Source: Nonomuraea muscovyensis (GTDB lineage Bacteria; Actinomycetota; Actinomycetes; Streptosporangiales; Streptosporangiaceae). From it: 64,000 bases of DNA. The stretch is taken from contig NZ_JACHJB010000001.1 in NCBI RefSeq assembly GCF_014207745.1, positions 310,001 to 374,000 on the forward strand. The letters are read 5' to 3'. Shown here one piece after another: positions 1-8,966 of this stretch (the first letter of the stretch is position 1; each line of letters begins with the position of its first letter). The position numbers and the translations under genes are program-made. Below the pieces are notes generated by a model that had not been told where the DNA came from, searched no databases, and was given only the letters and a program-made list of their open reading frames with translations.

Positions 1-163
1 CTACGGCATCCGGACCGACAGGCAGCAGGCCCTGGCCGGAGCCGGCCACACGGTCCGCGTGTACGTGCCCTACGGCGACGACTGGTACGGCTACTTCATG
101 CGCCGGCTGGCCGAGCGCCCCGCCAACGTCGCCTTCTTCCTTCGCGCCCTTGGGGGTAAGTGA
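1..163 (+). CDS. Proline dehydrogenase, C-terminal end (partial)
   Basis: Only the last 53 codons are in the window, ending at TGA 161-163. The visible tail contains YGIRTDRQQAL, VRVYVPYGDDWYGYFMRRLAE and a closing FFLRALGGK, which is the usual end of bacterial monofunctional proline dehydrogenases, the FAD enzymes that oxidise proline to pyrroline-5-carboxylate. The next gene, three bases downstream, encodes the second enzyme of the same pathway, which supports the call. The N-terminal part and the promoter lie outside the window. Confidence 0.85.
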   Translation, partial: YGIRTDRQQALAGAGHTVRVYVPYGDDWYGYFMRRLAERPANVAFFLRALGGK

Positions 164-165
164 AA

Positions 166-1839
166 ATGGACGCCATCAGCAACGTGCCCACCCCCGCCAA
201 CGAGCGGGTGTACTCCTACGCGCCGGGCAGCGCCGAGCGGGCCGCGCTGGAAGGCCGGATCAAGGAGCTGGCCGGCGCCTCGATCGACCTGACCATGACC
301 ATCGACGGCCGGCAGCGGATGGGCGGCGGCGCGCCGATCGACGTGGTGCAGCCGCACAACAAGGCGGCCGTCCTCGGCCGCACCCACGACGCCACCGCCC
401 AGGACGTCCAGGAGGCGATCGACACCGCGCTGGCGGCGGCTCCCGCCTGGCGGTCGCTCTCCTTCGACGAGCGGGCGGCGATCTTCCTCAAGGCGGCCGA
501 GCTGCTGTCCGGGCCGTGGCGGGCGACGCTGAACGCCGCCACCATGCTGGGGCAGTCGAAGACCGCGCAGCAGGCGGAGATCGACGCGGCGTGCGAGCTG
601 ATCGACTTTCTGCGGTTCAACGTGGCGTACGCGCGCCAGCTCTACACCGACCAGCCGATGTCGTCGCCCGGGGTCTGGAACCGGATGGAGTACCGGCCCC
701 TTGAGGGGTTCGTGCTGGCGATCACGCCGTTCAACTTCACCGCCATCGCCGGAAATCTGCCGACATCTGCCGCTCTCATGGGCAATGTCGTCGTCTGGAA
801 GCCGTCGCCGACGCAGCAGTTCGCCGCGCACTTCACGATGCGGCTGCTGGAGGAGGCCGGCCTGCCGCCGGGCGTCATCAACATGGTGACGGGCAACGGC
901 CAGGCCGTCTCCGAGGTGGCGCTGGCCCACCCCGACCTGGCGGGCATCCACTTCACCGGTTCGACGGCGACGTTCCAGCACCTGTGGCGGACCGTCGGCA
1001 CCAACATCGGCTCCTACCGCGGCTACCCGCGTCTGGTCGGCGAGACCGGCGGCAAGGACTTCGTGCTCGCCCACCCGTCGGCCGACCCGGGCGTGCTGTC
1101 GACGGCGCTGCTGCGGGGCGCCTTCGAGTACCAGGGCCAGAAGTGCTCGGCCGCCTCCCGCGCCTACGTGCCGCGCTCGATCTGGTCGGGCCTGCGGGAC
1201 GACTTCGTGTCGATGGCCGAGTCGCTGACCGTGGGCGACGTGACGGCCGACCTGTCGACGTTCATGGGCGCCGTCATCGACGGGCGGGCGTTCGCCAAGC
1301 ACAAGGAGGCCATCGACCGGGCCAGGCAGGACTCCGGCGTGGACGTCCTCACCGGCTCCTACGACGACTCGGCCGGCTACTTCGTCAGGCCGACGGTCCT
1401 GGAGGTGGCGGACCCGGCGCACGAGGTGTTCGTCAAGGAGTACTTCGGGCCGATCCTGGCCGTGCACGTCTACGACGACGGCGACTTCGACGCGGTGCTG
1501 GACCAGATGGAGGGCGTCGCGCCGTACGCGCTGACCGGCTCCATCATCGCCCAGGACCGCTACGCGATCGCCTCGGCCTCCGACCGGCTGCGCTTCGCGG
1601 CGGGCAACTTCTACGTCAACGACAAGCCGACGGGGGCGGTCGTCGGCCAGCAGCCGTTCGGCGGCGCCCGCGCCTCGGGCACCAACGACAAGGCGGGCTC
1701 GATCTTCAACCTGATCCGCTGGGTGAACGCCCGCACGATCAAGGAGACGTTCGTCCCCCCGATCATCACGCCACCGTTCAGGGGCGACATCCCTCAGTCC
1801 GGATTCGAGCAGCCGGATCTGAAGAAGCTCGGCTACTAG
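166..1839 (+). CDS. pruA: L-glutamate gamma-semialdehyde dehydrogenase (P5C dehydrogenase)
   Basis: NAD-dependent aldehyde dehydrogenase of 557 residues, converting glutamate-gamma-semialdehyde to glutamate, the second step of proline degradation. The catalytic cysteine is Cys327 in GQKCSAASRAY and the general-base glutamate is Glu293 in GETGGKDF. The GSTATF and PFGGARASGTNDK segments are typical of the P5C dehydrogenase branch. A GTG two codons upstream (160) is also possible, but the GGGGG tract at 152-156 is spaced better for the ATG at 166. The gene follows the proline dehydrogenase stop by two bases, so the pair is an operon. Confidence 0.95.
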   Translation: MDAISNVPTPANERVYSYAPGSAERAALEGRIKELAGASIDLTMTIDGRQRMGGGAPIDVVQPHNKAAVLGRTHDATAQDVQEAIDTALAAAPAWRSLSFDERAAIFLKAAELLSGPWRATLNAATMLGQSKTAQQAEIDAACELIDFLRFNVAYARQLYTDQPMSSPGVWNRMEYRPLEGFVLAITPFNFTAIAGNLPTSAALMGNVVVWKPSPTQQFAAHFTMRLLEEAGLPPGVINMVTGNGQAVSEVALAHPDLAGIHFTGSTATFQHLWRTVGTNIGSYRGYPRLVGETGGKDFVLAHPSADPGVLSTALLRGAFEYQGQKCSAASRAYVPRSIWSGLRDDFVSMAESLTVGDVTADLSTFMGAVIDGRAFAKHKEAIDRARQDSGVDVLTGSYDDSAGYFVRPTVLEVADPAHEVFVKEYFGPILAVHVYDDGDFDAVLDQMEGVAPYALTGSIIAQDRYAIASASDRLRFAAGNFYVNDKPTGAVVGQQPFGGARASGTNDKAGSIFNLIRWVNARTIKETFVPPIITPPFRGDIPQSGFEQPDLKKLGY

Positions 1840-1875
1840 ACGAACCGCCCGAGCAGCCGCCGAACAGACGAAACA

Positions 1876-1902
1876 CCCCGGGGCTCGATCTGAGCCCCGG
1901 GG
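1876..1902 (+). terminator. Strong hairpin after pruA
   Basis: A perfect 11-bp inverted repeat (CCCCGGGGCTC, loop GATCT, GAGCCCCGGGG) lies 36 bases after the pruA stop. It has no T-run, as is common for actinomycete terminators. It closes the proline operon. Confidence 0.85.
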
Positions 1903-1961
1903 TCGCGGCCGCAGCCGGGGCAGTGCCCGACCCCCGGAGAACGAGAGCGACTGCCTTCTCA

Positions 1962-2260
1962 CCGGCCGAGCCCTGAAGATGTCCGCGACCGTCGCGGCAC
2001 CCGCAGGGTCCCCGTCGCCGCCGACCAGGTGCCGCTGACCACCTCGTAGCCGAGCTCGTCGTTGTCGACCACCACCTCGTGGCGCACGTCGGCCCGGGAC
2101 GGCGCGACGATCAGGCTCAGCGCGTCCAGCGAGACCAGGCTGCCACCGCCGCGACCCTCCCCGGACGCGGTGAACCGGATCTTGTGCGGGCCGGGCTTCA
2201 GCCGGACGTCGCCGAGAGGCGCTCGGCGCCGGCCGACTCCGTTCGGCCCCCATCTGGAGC
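1962..2260 (-). pseudogene. Remnant of a secreted protein with a golvesin/carbohydrate-binding-like C-terminal domain
   Basis: Reading the minus strand gives LKPGPHKIRFTASGEG, then VSLDALSLIVAP, then VVVDNDELGYEVVSGTWSAA and GTLRVPR. These resemble the beta-sandwich domains at the C-termini of actinobacterial secreted glycosidases and proteases ('VVDNxDxGYxxxGTWSAA' style). No catalytic domain, signal peptide or start signal is present, and the frame runs out on both sides into sequence with no recognisable homology. I read it as a decayed fragment. Apart from this piece and the pruA terminator, the 1840-2376 gap shows nothing recognisable. Confidence 0.45.
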
Positions 2261-2376
2261 GCTTTCCGCTGACTCCCTCTATATGACGTAACTCACCCTC
2301 GCCGATGGCCCATTGGATGTCACATTTCCCCGGCGATTTCCGTCTATTGCATGGAGTCGAAACGAGGAGGGGCCCA

Positions 2377-3771
2377 ATGCACTCATGGGTGACGAAACGT
2401 CGGTCGTTCCGGTTCAGCCATTGGTCATTCATGTTCGCCGAAGTGGCGATCTGGTCTTTCGTCGTCCTGGTGCTGACCGGTCTGTTTCTCATGGTGTTCT
2501 TCAAGCCCGACATGTCTCCGGTGCTCTACCAGGGCGTTTACACGCCTCTGCGCGGCATTCCGGTCAGCAGGGCCTTCGACTCGACGATGCACCTGAGTTT
2601 GGAGGTGCGCGGCGGCCTGTTCGTCCGGCAGGTGCATCACTGGTCGGCGCTCGTGTTCGCGGCGGCGGTCGCGCTCCAGCTGTTGCGCATGTTCGTCACC
2701 GGCGCATTCCGCCGCCCACGCGTGCGGCAGTGGCTGATCTGGGTGACACTGCTACCGCTGGGAATGGCCGCCGGGGAGAGCGGCAACATTCTGCCCGACG
2801 ACATGCTCTCCGGCGGGAGCCTGTGGTTGATCCAGTCAGTTCTCCTGTCGGTCCCCGTGGTGGGCACCCACGCCGTGCAACTGCTGTTCGGCTCCGAGTT
2901 CCCCGGGGAGAGCATCATCCCGGTGATGTACTGGGCGCACGTGCTGGTGATCCCGGCCGCCGTCGCCGTGCTCCTCGGCGCCCGCGAATGGCTGGTGCGA
3001 CGGAACGGCCACTCGCGGTTCGCCGCGTCGGTGCCGGGGCGGCGGTCCGCACGCCCCGTGATGGCGGGCGCGACGCTCGGGGTCCTCGTCGTTCTCGGGG
3101 TGGCATTCCAGATCGCACCGATCTGGTTGTACGGCCCGGCGGGGCCGGGCCAGATCTCGGCGGGGTCGGTGCCCGACTGGTACATGGGGTTCCTCGACGG
3201 CGCTCTGCGGATCATGCCGGGGTGGGAGCTGACCATCGGCGTGTACACGCTCAGCCTCGCGGTCCTGGTGCCCGCGCTGGTGGTGCCCGGAGTCTTCTTC
3301 ACCGTCCTGGCCGGCTACCCCATGGCGGAGCGGCTCATCCTCCGGCGCCTGGCCCGGCACGACGCACTAGGCCGGCCCAAGGCCAAGGGCCGCATGGCCA
3401 AGGAGGGGACCGGCCCCGCCACGCTCGACCGGCCGCGCGAGGCGGCGGTGAGGACAGGTGTCGCAGCCGCCGGCGTCGCCTTCTACGGACTGTTGTGGGC
3501 CGCCGCGGCCAACGACCAACTCGCTCACGAGTTCCAGCTCTCGGTGGAAGCAGTGACGATCTTCTTCAGGTTCGCCGTGGTCATCGGCCCGTTCATCGCC
3601 TTCTGGGTGACCCACCGGCTCTGCCTGGGCCTGCGACTGCGTGATCGGCACATCAGGGAACACGGACCGGAGAGCGGAGTGATCGTCCGGGGCGCGCGGG
3701 GTGGGTTCCACGATCGGTCCGGCTCGGACGATCACGGTCGGCTGCCGGCCGGCGCCGCGCCGCCCAGGTGA
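2377..3771 (+). CDS. Solo QcrB-like cytochrome b protein lacking the heme bH ligands
   Basis: A 464-residue membrane protein aligning along its length with actinobacterial QcrB, the cytochrome b subunit of the menaquinol:cytochrome c reductase. Shared segments are HWSFMFAE, VRGGLFVRQVHHW, TGAFRRPR, LPDDMLSGG and the Qo-site PDWYMGFLDGALR. The start at 2377 is chosen over upstream ATGs because GAGGAGGGG (2364-2372) sits directly in front. The bL-type histidines His87 and His188 are kept. The two positions that should bind heme bH are Gln101 and Arg203. There is no qcrA or qcrC beside it. It is a paralogue with an altered or lost electron path, and its function is unknown. Confidence 0.8.
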   Translation: MHSWVTKRRSFRFSHWSFMFAEVAIWSFVVLVLTGLFLMVFFKPDMSPVLYQGVYTPLRGIPVSRAFDSTMHLSLEVRGGLFVRQVHHWSALVFAAAVALQLLRMFVTGAFRRPRVRQWLIWVTLLPLGMAAGESGNILPDDMLSGGSLWLIQSVLLSVPVVGTHAVQLLFGSEFPGESIIPVMYWAHVLVIPAAVAVLLGAREWLVRRNGHSRFAASVPGRRSARPVMAGATLGVLVVLGVAFQIAPIWLYGPAGPGQISAGSVPDWYMGFLDGALRIMPGWELTIGVYTLSLAVLVPALVVPGVFFTVLAGYPMAERLILRRLARHDALGRPKAKGRMAKEGTGPATLDRPREAAVRTGVAAAGVAFYGLLWAAAANDQLAHEFQLSVEAVTIFFRFAVVIGPFIAFWVTHRLCLGLRLRDRHIREHGPESGVIVRGARGGFHDRSGSDDHGRLPAGAAPPR

Positions 3772-3952
3772 TCCACGGGACCGAGGGAGGGCCGGACGGA
3801 AGGGGCCGCCGAAGCCGCCGCTGCCCCGTCGTGCGGCTGGACTCTCCCCCTGTGGGAGGCCTCATGCTACTCCCAGCGGTCCCCACCCGCGGTTGATCAC
3901 GCAGGTGGGAACGGTGTGACCGTTCGCCGCGTCAGCATGAGGAGAGCGACGC

Positions 3953-4645
3953 ATGACCATCGTGAAGGACATCGAGGCCCGCGGCATGCACCACTGCGAG
4001 ACGACGGCGCTGGGGGTGCTGCTGCGGCATGAGGGGCTTGATCTGTCCGAGCCCATGCTGTTCGGGCTGGGCTCGGGCCTGTCCTCGTCTACTGGGACAG
4101 CAAGGGCATGGCGTCAGCCGGGCCAGCCTCGCCTCGGCGCGGGCCGAACGCGGCCCGATGACCGCTAGGCACCGATCCTTCACCATCACCCTGCCGGCTC
4201 GCCCGCTTTCCTGGTAGGACCAGGCCATCCCCGCCATCAAGGCCTGCGCCGACGCCTTCCTCACCGCGCCCATCGCAAACCTGGGCCAGCGGGGCATCGA
4301 GAAGGCCGGCAAACTGGTGCCCGGGTGGCTGGCGCGCGTCGGCGAGCCGCAGCAGGACCTGCCGCAGGCCGCCCTCCTCGTGGAGAAGGGCGGCACCGGT
4401 GGCGCCCTGTTCCGCGCCTCTATCGCGACTTCCTCGACGAGTGCACCCGGCTGATCGACGACGGCGACCTCCGCGCCGGTCACCAGCTGTACGCCGAGGC
4501 CGCCGCCCTGTGGACGGACGTCTCCGGCTTGATCGCGAAGGCTGGGGAGAGCGGCGACGCGGGATACCTCGAGCAGGCCGGCGTCATCCTGCACGATCTT
4601 TCGCGCATCGAGAAGGACGCCATGCAGCTGCTGCGTCAGTTGTAG
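3953..4645 (+). pseudogene. Decayed BtrH-like protein (BtrH N-terminal plus DUF4872)
   Basis: The first codons read HCETTALGVLLRHEG, the BtrH N-terminal signature (family named after the butirosin protein BtrH, a cysteine-nucleophile acyltransferase). The frame shifts near 4075, where VYWDSKGM continues in another frame. A stretch of about 100 codons is then missing. The DUF4872 half follows with an in-frame stop near 4216, then AIPAIKACADAFLTAPIANL, and another frameshift near 4415 leads into LYRDFLDECTRLID to the end at TAG 4645. A good start and ribosome site (GAGGAGAGCG region) remain, but the product cannot be functional. Confidence 0.8.
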
Positions 4646-4703
4646 CTCGAAGGAAGGCGTGACGGGCGATCTCGGCGGACGCGACACAGCCGGCCGGCAC
4701 GCC

Positions 4704-4733
4704 TTGACCATACTCCGTTCAACGAAGTATTGT
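4704..4733 (+). promoter_or_regulatory. Promoter with an embedded 21-bp near-palindrome, upstream of the subtilase
   Basis: TTGACC (4704-4709) and TATTGT (4728-4733) with 18-bp spacing form a convincing sigma-70 type promoter. The spacer is almost entirely an inverted repeat, 4710-4730, with halves ATACTCCGTT and AACGAAGTAT around a central C and one mismatch pair. A dimeric repressor such as a TetR-family protein bound here would block the promoter. No such regulator gene is adjacent. Confidence 0.65.
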
Positions 4734-4773
4734 CGCTGCCGCATTCAAGATCACCTCTTGATGGAGGCAGTTC

Positions 4774-7700
4774 ATGAGCTTAGGCGGCATTCTCGCATCC
4801 GCCCTACTCGCCGGCACGATCACCGTGGCGCCGCCGCCGCTGGACCGGCCGGCGCCCGCCGCGCCGGCCGGCGCCGTCACCCTCATCACGGGCGACCGTG
4901 TCGTGGTCACCGGCGGCGGCGTACGCGTGGAGCCCGGTCCGGGCAGGCCGGCGGGATTCGCCCGGCAGGTGATCGGGGGCCACCTGCACGTGATCCCGTT
5001 CGACGCCCGCCCGCTGCTCGCTCAGGGCGTCCTGGACCCGCGGCTGTTCGACGTGACGCAACTGCTGCAGTGGCGATACGGCGACGCCCACCGGCCCGAC
5101 ATCCCGATGATCGTCCAGTCGGTGGACGTGCCGGGAGCGCGGCGGCTCGCCGGGCTCGGCATGGCCACGCTCCGGATCCCGAAGAAGAGCACCGCCCAGA
5201 CGTGGAGGGACCTGACCGGCGGTGGCACGCGGGCACTGACGGCCGGCAAGGCCAAGCTCTGGCTGGACGGCCTGCGTCCGTGGACTCTCGACAAGAGCGC
5301 CAAGCAGATCGGCGCCACCGAGGCATGGAAACAGGGCATGACCGGCGAGGGCGTCACGGTGGCCGTGCTCGACTCCGGCTACGACCCCGATCACCCCGAT
5401 CTGAAGGGTGTGGTCGCTCACGAACGAAACTTCTCCGACGAGCCCGACATCCGTGACACCGTCGGTCACGGCACCAACGTCGCCTCCATCGTGGCCGGAG
5501 CCGGCGCCCAGTACCGGGGAATCGCCCCTGGCGCCCGGCTCGCCATCGGCAAGGTCGGCGGCCGCTTCGGTGCCACCGACTCCTCCATCCTGGCCGGCAT
5601 GGAGTGGGCCGCGACCGAGGTCAAGGCCAAGGTCGTCAACGTCAGCCTGGGCAGCCCCGACACCCCGCAACTCGACCCCGTCGAACAGGCGGTGAACACG
5701 CTCTCCGAACGGACCGGCACGCTATTCGTCGTCTCCGCGGGCAACACCGGCCGGGCGCCGGTGCTCAGCCCCGGCAGCGCCGACGCCGCCCTGACGGTCG
5801 GCGCGGTCGGCGGCGACGACCGGGTCGCCGGCTTCTCCAGCAGAGGTCCCCGCGAGGGCGACCACGCGATCAAGCCGGACGTCACGGCGCCCGGCGTGGA
5901 CGTCATGACCGCCGAGACGGGCGGCGCGCACGCGCCGTTCAGCGGCACCTCGGCGGCCGCGCCGCACGTGGCCGGCGCCGCGGCGATCATGGCCCAGCGG
6001 CACCCCACGTGGACCGGTCGGCAGCTCAAGGCCGCCCTCATGGGCAGCGCCGTCCCCACGCCGGACGCCACACCGTACGAGCAGGGCGCCGGCCGGATCG
6101 ACCTCGTCCGGGCCCTCGCGCGGCAGGTCGTGGCCGAGCCCGCCGGCGTGTGGGCGGCCTTCCCCTGGGAAGGTAAGGGTGAACGCCTCTCGACCGGGAC
6201 GATCACGTACACCAACTCCGGCGACGCCCCCGTCGCCCTGGACCTGAGCACGCAGGGCGCCGAGGTGCTGAAGCTGTCGTCGCAACGCCTCGACGTGCCC
6301 GCCAACGGCACGGCGTCGGTGACGCTGACCATCGACGCCACCGGCAAGGCCCCGGGCGACCACGTCGGAGTCGTCGCCGCCGCCACCGCCCAGGGCGAGA
6401 TCCGCACCCTGGCCGGCGCGTACGTCGAGCCGGAGTCGTACGACGTGACCATCACCGCCGTCGGCAGGGACACCGACGAGCCCGGCGCCTACGCCCAGCT
6501 CTACGACCCGAAGACCGGCGCCGTCCGGACGCCGGTCTTCCAGGGCGGCACGGCGAGGATGCGACTGCCGGAGGGACGGTGGAACCTCTACGCCGAGATC
6601 AACGAACCCGCCTCGGTGACGGTCACCCACACCGCCGTCCGGGTCGACGACGGCGACCAGCGGATCACGCTCGACGCCCGCCAGGGCCGGCCGGCCCGCT
6701 TCACCGTCGACGACCCCACGGCCACACCCAGGAACGTCACCGACTTCACCGTGGGGCTCGGCCCGTGGTCGTTCGGCTGGCGGGAGTACGCCGACCCGAG
6801 CAAGGAGTTCTACGCGGTGCCCACGCGCGAGGCCGGGCTGCGCTACCACCTGAGGTCTGTCTGGGACTCCACGACCGGCGCCCTCTACGACCTGGTCGAC
6901 CACCGCGCCGGCGGTTTCCCGGCGGACATGGGGCAACGGGCCGAGCGTGCCGAACTGGCGAAGGTGGAGGCGACGTTCCTCGCCTCCGGGGTCGCGGCGC
7001 AGGGCCAGCCCTACTTCACCCCCAGATTCGGTGAGGAACCGGGCAACGAGATCTACGCCACGCTCCCGCAGGCCGTGGCAGTCCCCGGCACCGTGACCTA
7101 CTACCGCACGCCCGGGCTCACCTGGGCCAGCGCCTGGGTCACCGACACGTCGGACGTGCGGGACTCCGGCAAGGTCATGAAGCGCGGCCGCACGACCGAG
7201 GTGTGGAACGCCGCCGTCACCGGCCCCTCGTTCGCGGAGCCCAACGGAACCCGCACGGGCGACGAGCTCTCCTTCGACCCCGGCCGCCTGTTCGCCGACG
7301 GCGTCGAGGGCCGGACCGGCGTGGACGACGCCGCGACCGGCACCGCGACCCTGGCCCGTGACGGCCAGACGATCGCCGAGACCGCTCTGGCCGGCTGCCT
7401 GTTCCAGCCCTGCGCGCTGACGGCCGCGCTGCCCCCGCAGCGGGCCGAGTACACGCTCACCACCTCGATGCGCCGGCAGGTGCCCCACACGGCGCTGTCG
7501 TCGAGCGTGGAGTCCGTCTGGACGTTCTCGTCCGCGCGCACGCCCAAGACGAAGCCGCTCCCGCTGATCGCGGTCCGCTACGCTCCGGCCGGGCTCGACG
7601 CGTTCAACCGCGCCCGTCCCGGCACGGTGACCAAGGTGCCCGTCCGGATCGAGCGCAACCCCGGCGCGTCCCAGGCCAAGGTTGCCTCGCTCAGGCTGGA

Positions 7701-7881
7701 GATGTCCACGGACGACGGCGCGAGCTGGCTCCCCCTGCCGAGCGTCCCGACCGCCTCCGGCTGGACGGCCGTCGTGCCCAACCCGCGCACGCCCGGATTC
7801 GTCTCCCTGAGGGGCACGGCGACCGACACGTCGGGGACGACCGTCAAGCAGACTGTCATCCGCGCCTACGCCGTCGGCTGA
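4774..7881 (+). CDS. Secreted S8 family serine protease (subtilase)
   Basis: A 1035-residue exported protease. The N-terminus (SLGGILASALLAGTITVA) is a signal peptide, followed by a propeptide-like region to about residue 180. The peptidase S8 domain (about 190-430) carries the complete triad Asp200 (AVLDSGYD), His232 (GHGTNVAS) and Ser393 (FSGTSAAAPHVAG). The remaining 600 residues are beta-rich repeats of the kind that follow actinobacterial subtilases, ending without a transmembrane anchor. ATGGAGG (4760-4766) precedes the start. Expression is likely controlled by the palindrome-bearing promoter just upstream. Substrate is unknown. Confidence 0.92.
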   Translation: MSLGGILASALLAGTITVAPPPLDRPAPAAPAGAVTLITGDRVVVTGGGVRVEPGPGRPAGFARQVIGGHLHVIPFDARPLLAQGVLDPRLFDVTQLLQWRYGDAHRPDIPMIVQSVDVPGARRLAGLGMATLRIPKKSTAQTWRDLTGGGTRALTAGKAKLWLDGLRPWTLDKSAKQIGATEAWKQGMTGEGVTVAVLDSGYDPDHPDLKGVVAHERNFSDEPDIRDTVGHGTNVASIVAGAGAQYRGIAPGARLAIGKVGGRFGATDSSILAGMEWAATEVKAKVVNVSLGSPDTPQLDPVEQAVNTLSERTGTLFVVSAGNTGRAPVLSPGSADAALTVGAVGGDDRVAGFSSRGPREGDHAIKPDVTAPGVDVMTAETGGAHAPFSGTSAAAPHVAGAAAIMAQRHPTWTGRQLKAALMGSAVPTPDATPYEQGAGRIDLVRALARQVVAEPAGVWAAFPWEGKGERLSTGTITYTNSGDAPVALDLSTQGAEVLKLSSQRLDVPANGTASVTLTIDATGKAPGDHVGVVAAATAQGEIRTLAGAYVEPESYDVTITAVGRDTDEPGAYAQLYDPKTGAVRTPVFQGGTARMRLPEGRWNLYAEINEPASVTVTHTAVRVDDGDQRITLDARQGRPARFTVDDPTATPRNVTDFTVGLGPWSFGWREYADPSKEFYAVPTREAGLRYHLRSVWDSTTGALYDLVDHRAGGFPADMGQRAERAELAKVEATFLASGVAAQGQPYFTPRFGEEPGNEIYATLPQAVAVPGTVTYYRTPGLTWASAWVTDTSDVRDSGKVMKRGRTTEVWNAAVTGPSFAEPNGTRTGDELSFDPGRLFADGVEGRTGVDDAATGTATLARDGQTIAETALAGCLFQPCALTAALPPQRAEYTLTTSMRRQVPHTALSSSVESVWTFSSARTPKTKPLPLIAVRYAPAGLDAFNRARPGTVTKVPVRIERNPGASQAKVASLRLEMSTDDGASWLPLPSVPTASGWTAVVPNPRTPGFVSLRGTATDTSGTTVKQTVIRAYAVG

Positions 7882-8009
7882 CGCGCGCACCGGGAACGGC
7901 GGAAGGCCCCGTCGATGTGCGCAGGCCGATAGCGCACCGGCCGGTGAACCTCGCGGAGTCGAGGGTGGCGAAGGAGGGCCGCCACCCTTGTCTCCCTTGC
8001 TGCCCGGGA

Positions 8010-8820
8010 AACGGCCGGGTGGCATCGGGGCACCTGACAGGGGATTGCCGATGAGCATCATGGCGACGGCGCCGAGTCCGAAGCCGACGTATCCGAGCAG
8101 TGCCTCCAGCCCGAGGATGCTCAGGGAGGTGGCCGCGATGGTCAGGGCGATGGCACCGCTGTTGACCCAGTAGGCACCGTTGAGCGAGCCGAGCCAGAAC
8201 TGCAGGACCGCTGCCACGGCCAGGCCGCCGGTGATCGCGAAGGCGAGCGCTCCGGTGACCCGGCGGGCGGTGCCGCGGACGAGTCTGGTCAGCAGTATCA
8301 CGGCGAGCAGCCCGCCCATCGCCAGGGGCAGGGATCCGGCGGCCAGGCCGGCGCCGCGCGGGTCGTCGGCCGGCAAGGCGGCGAGGTCGCGGATTGCGAC
8401 CTTGGCGTTGGCGGTCTGTGCCTGCGCCTGGCTGAGCCCGGTCGCGACGCTCTGCAGGCTCTGGGCGACCGCTCCGCTGGCGGCGGAGGCGATGATGACC
8501 TGCGGGGTGCCGGCGCTGACGTCGATCGCCCCGTACACCTCCCGGTCGCGGATCAACCATTCGGCGGCTGCGGTGTCGGCGACCACAGTGATCTCGAAGC
8601 CGTCCGGCAGGCGTCGGCCGAGAGCGGTGCGGACTTGCTCGACCGCCGTGGCCGGACCGGCGACGGCGATCGGCACACCGTGGACCGACGAACGCACCGA
8701 CGGCCAGGCGAAGGCGGTGAGCAGCACGGAGATGATCGCCGTGAGCAGGACGACTGCTGTGGCCACCGTCGGCCAGGGTGACGGCGGCGTGTCGGCTGCC
8801 AGGGGGGCCTCAGCGGCCAT
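8010..8820 (-). pseudogene. Truncated YhgE/Pip-like ABC-2 type membrane protein
   Basis: About 265 residues match the N-terminal and middle part of actinobacterial membrane proteins of the YhgE/Pip or ABC-2 permease type: one N-terminal helix (TVATAVVLLTAIISVLLTAF), an extracellular region, then four hydrophobic helices ending at GAVAMMLIGNPLSG near 8035. Intact relatives continue with a conserved periplasmic segment and a last helix. Here the sequence changes to FPGSKGDKGGG and has no stop. The frame runs on antisense through the subtilase to 5722. I read this as a 3' deletion that removed the end and the stop codon. The 8821-8966 spacer shows no confident gene. Confidence 0.65.
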
Positions 8821-8966
8821 GTCTACTCCTCGAAGAGAACGTTCGCGTGCTTGGCACGTGGTGACGGGGCCGCCGAGCCTCTAGGCGCTTCTGCCGATGA
8901 GCAGACCTTCGCTCAGGGTGCTCCGCGCTTTGGCGATATCGTGATCACGGCGCGGCGGCTGAAGGA

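Noticed and set aside
91..2253. 720-codon frame on the minus strand
   Set aside because: Mirror image of pruA with no recognisable motif.
8884..8966. Minus-strand tail reading DIAKARSTLSEGLLIGRSA before the truncated permease
   Set aside because: Could be the end of a decayed regulator, but too short to assign.
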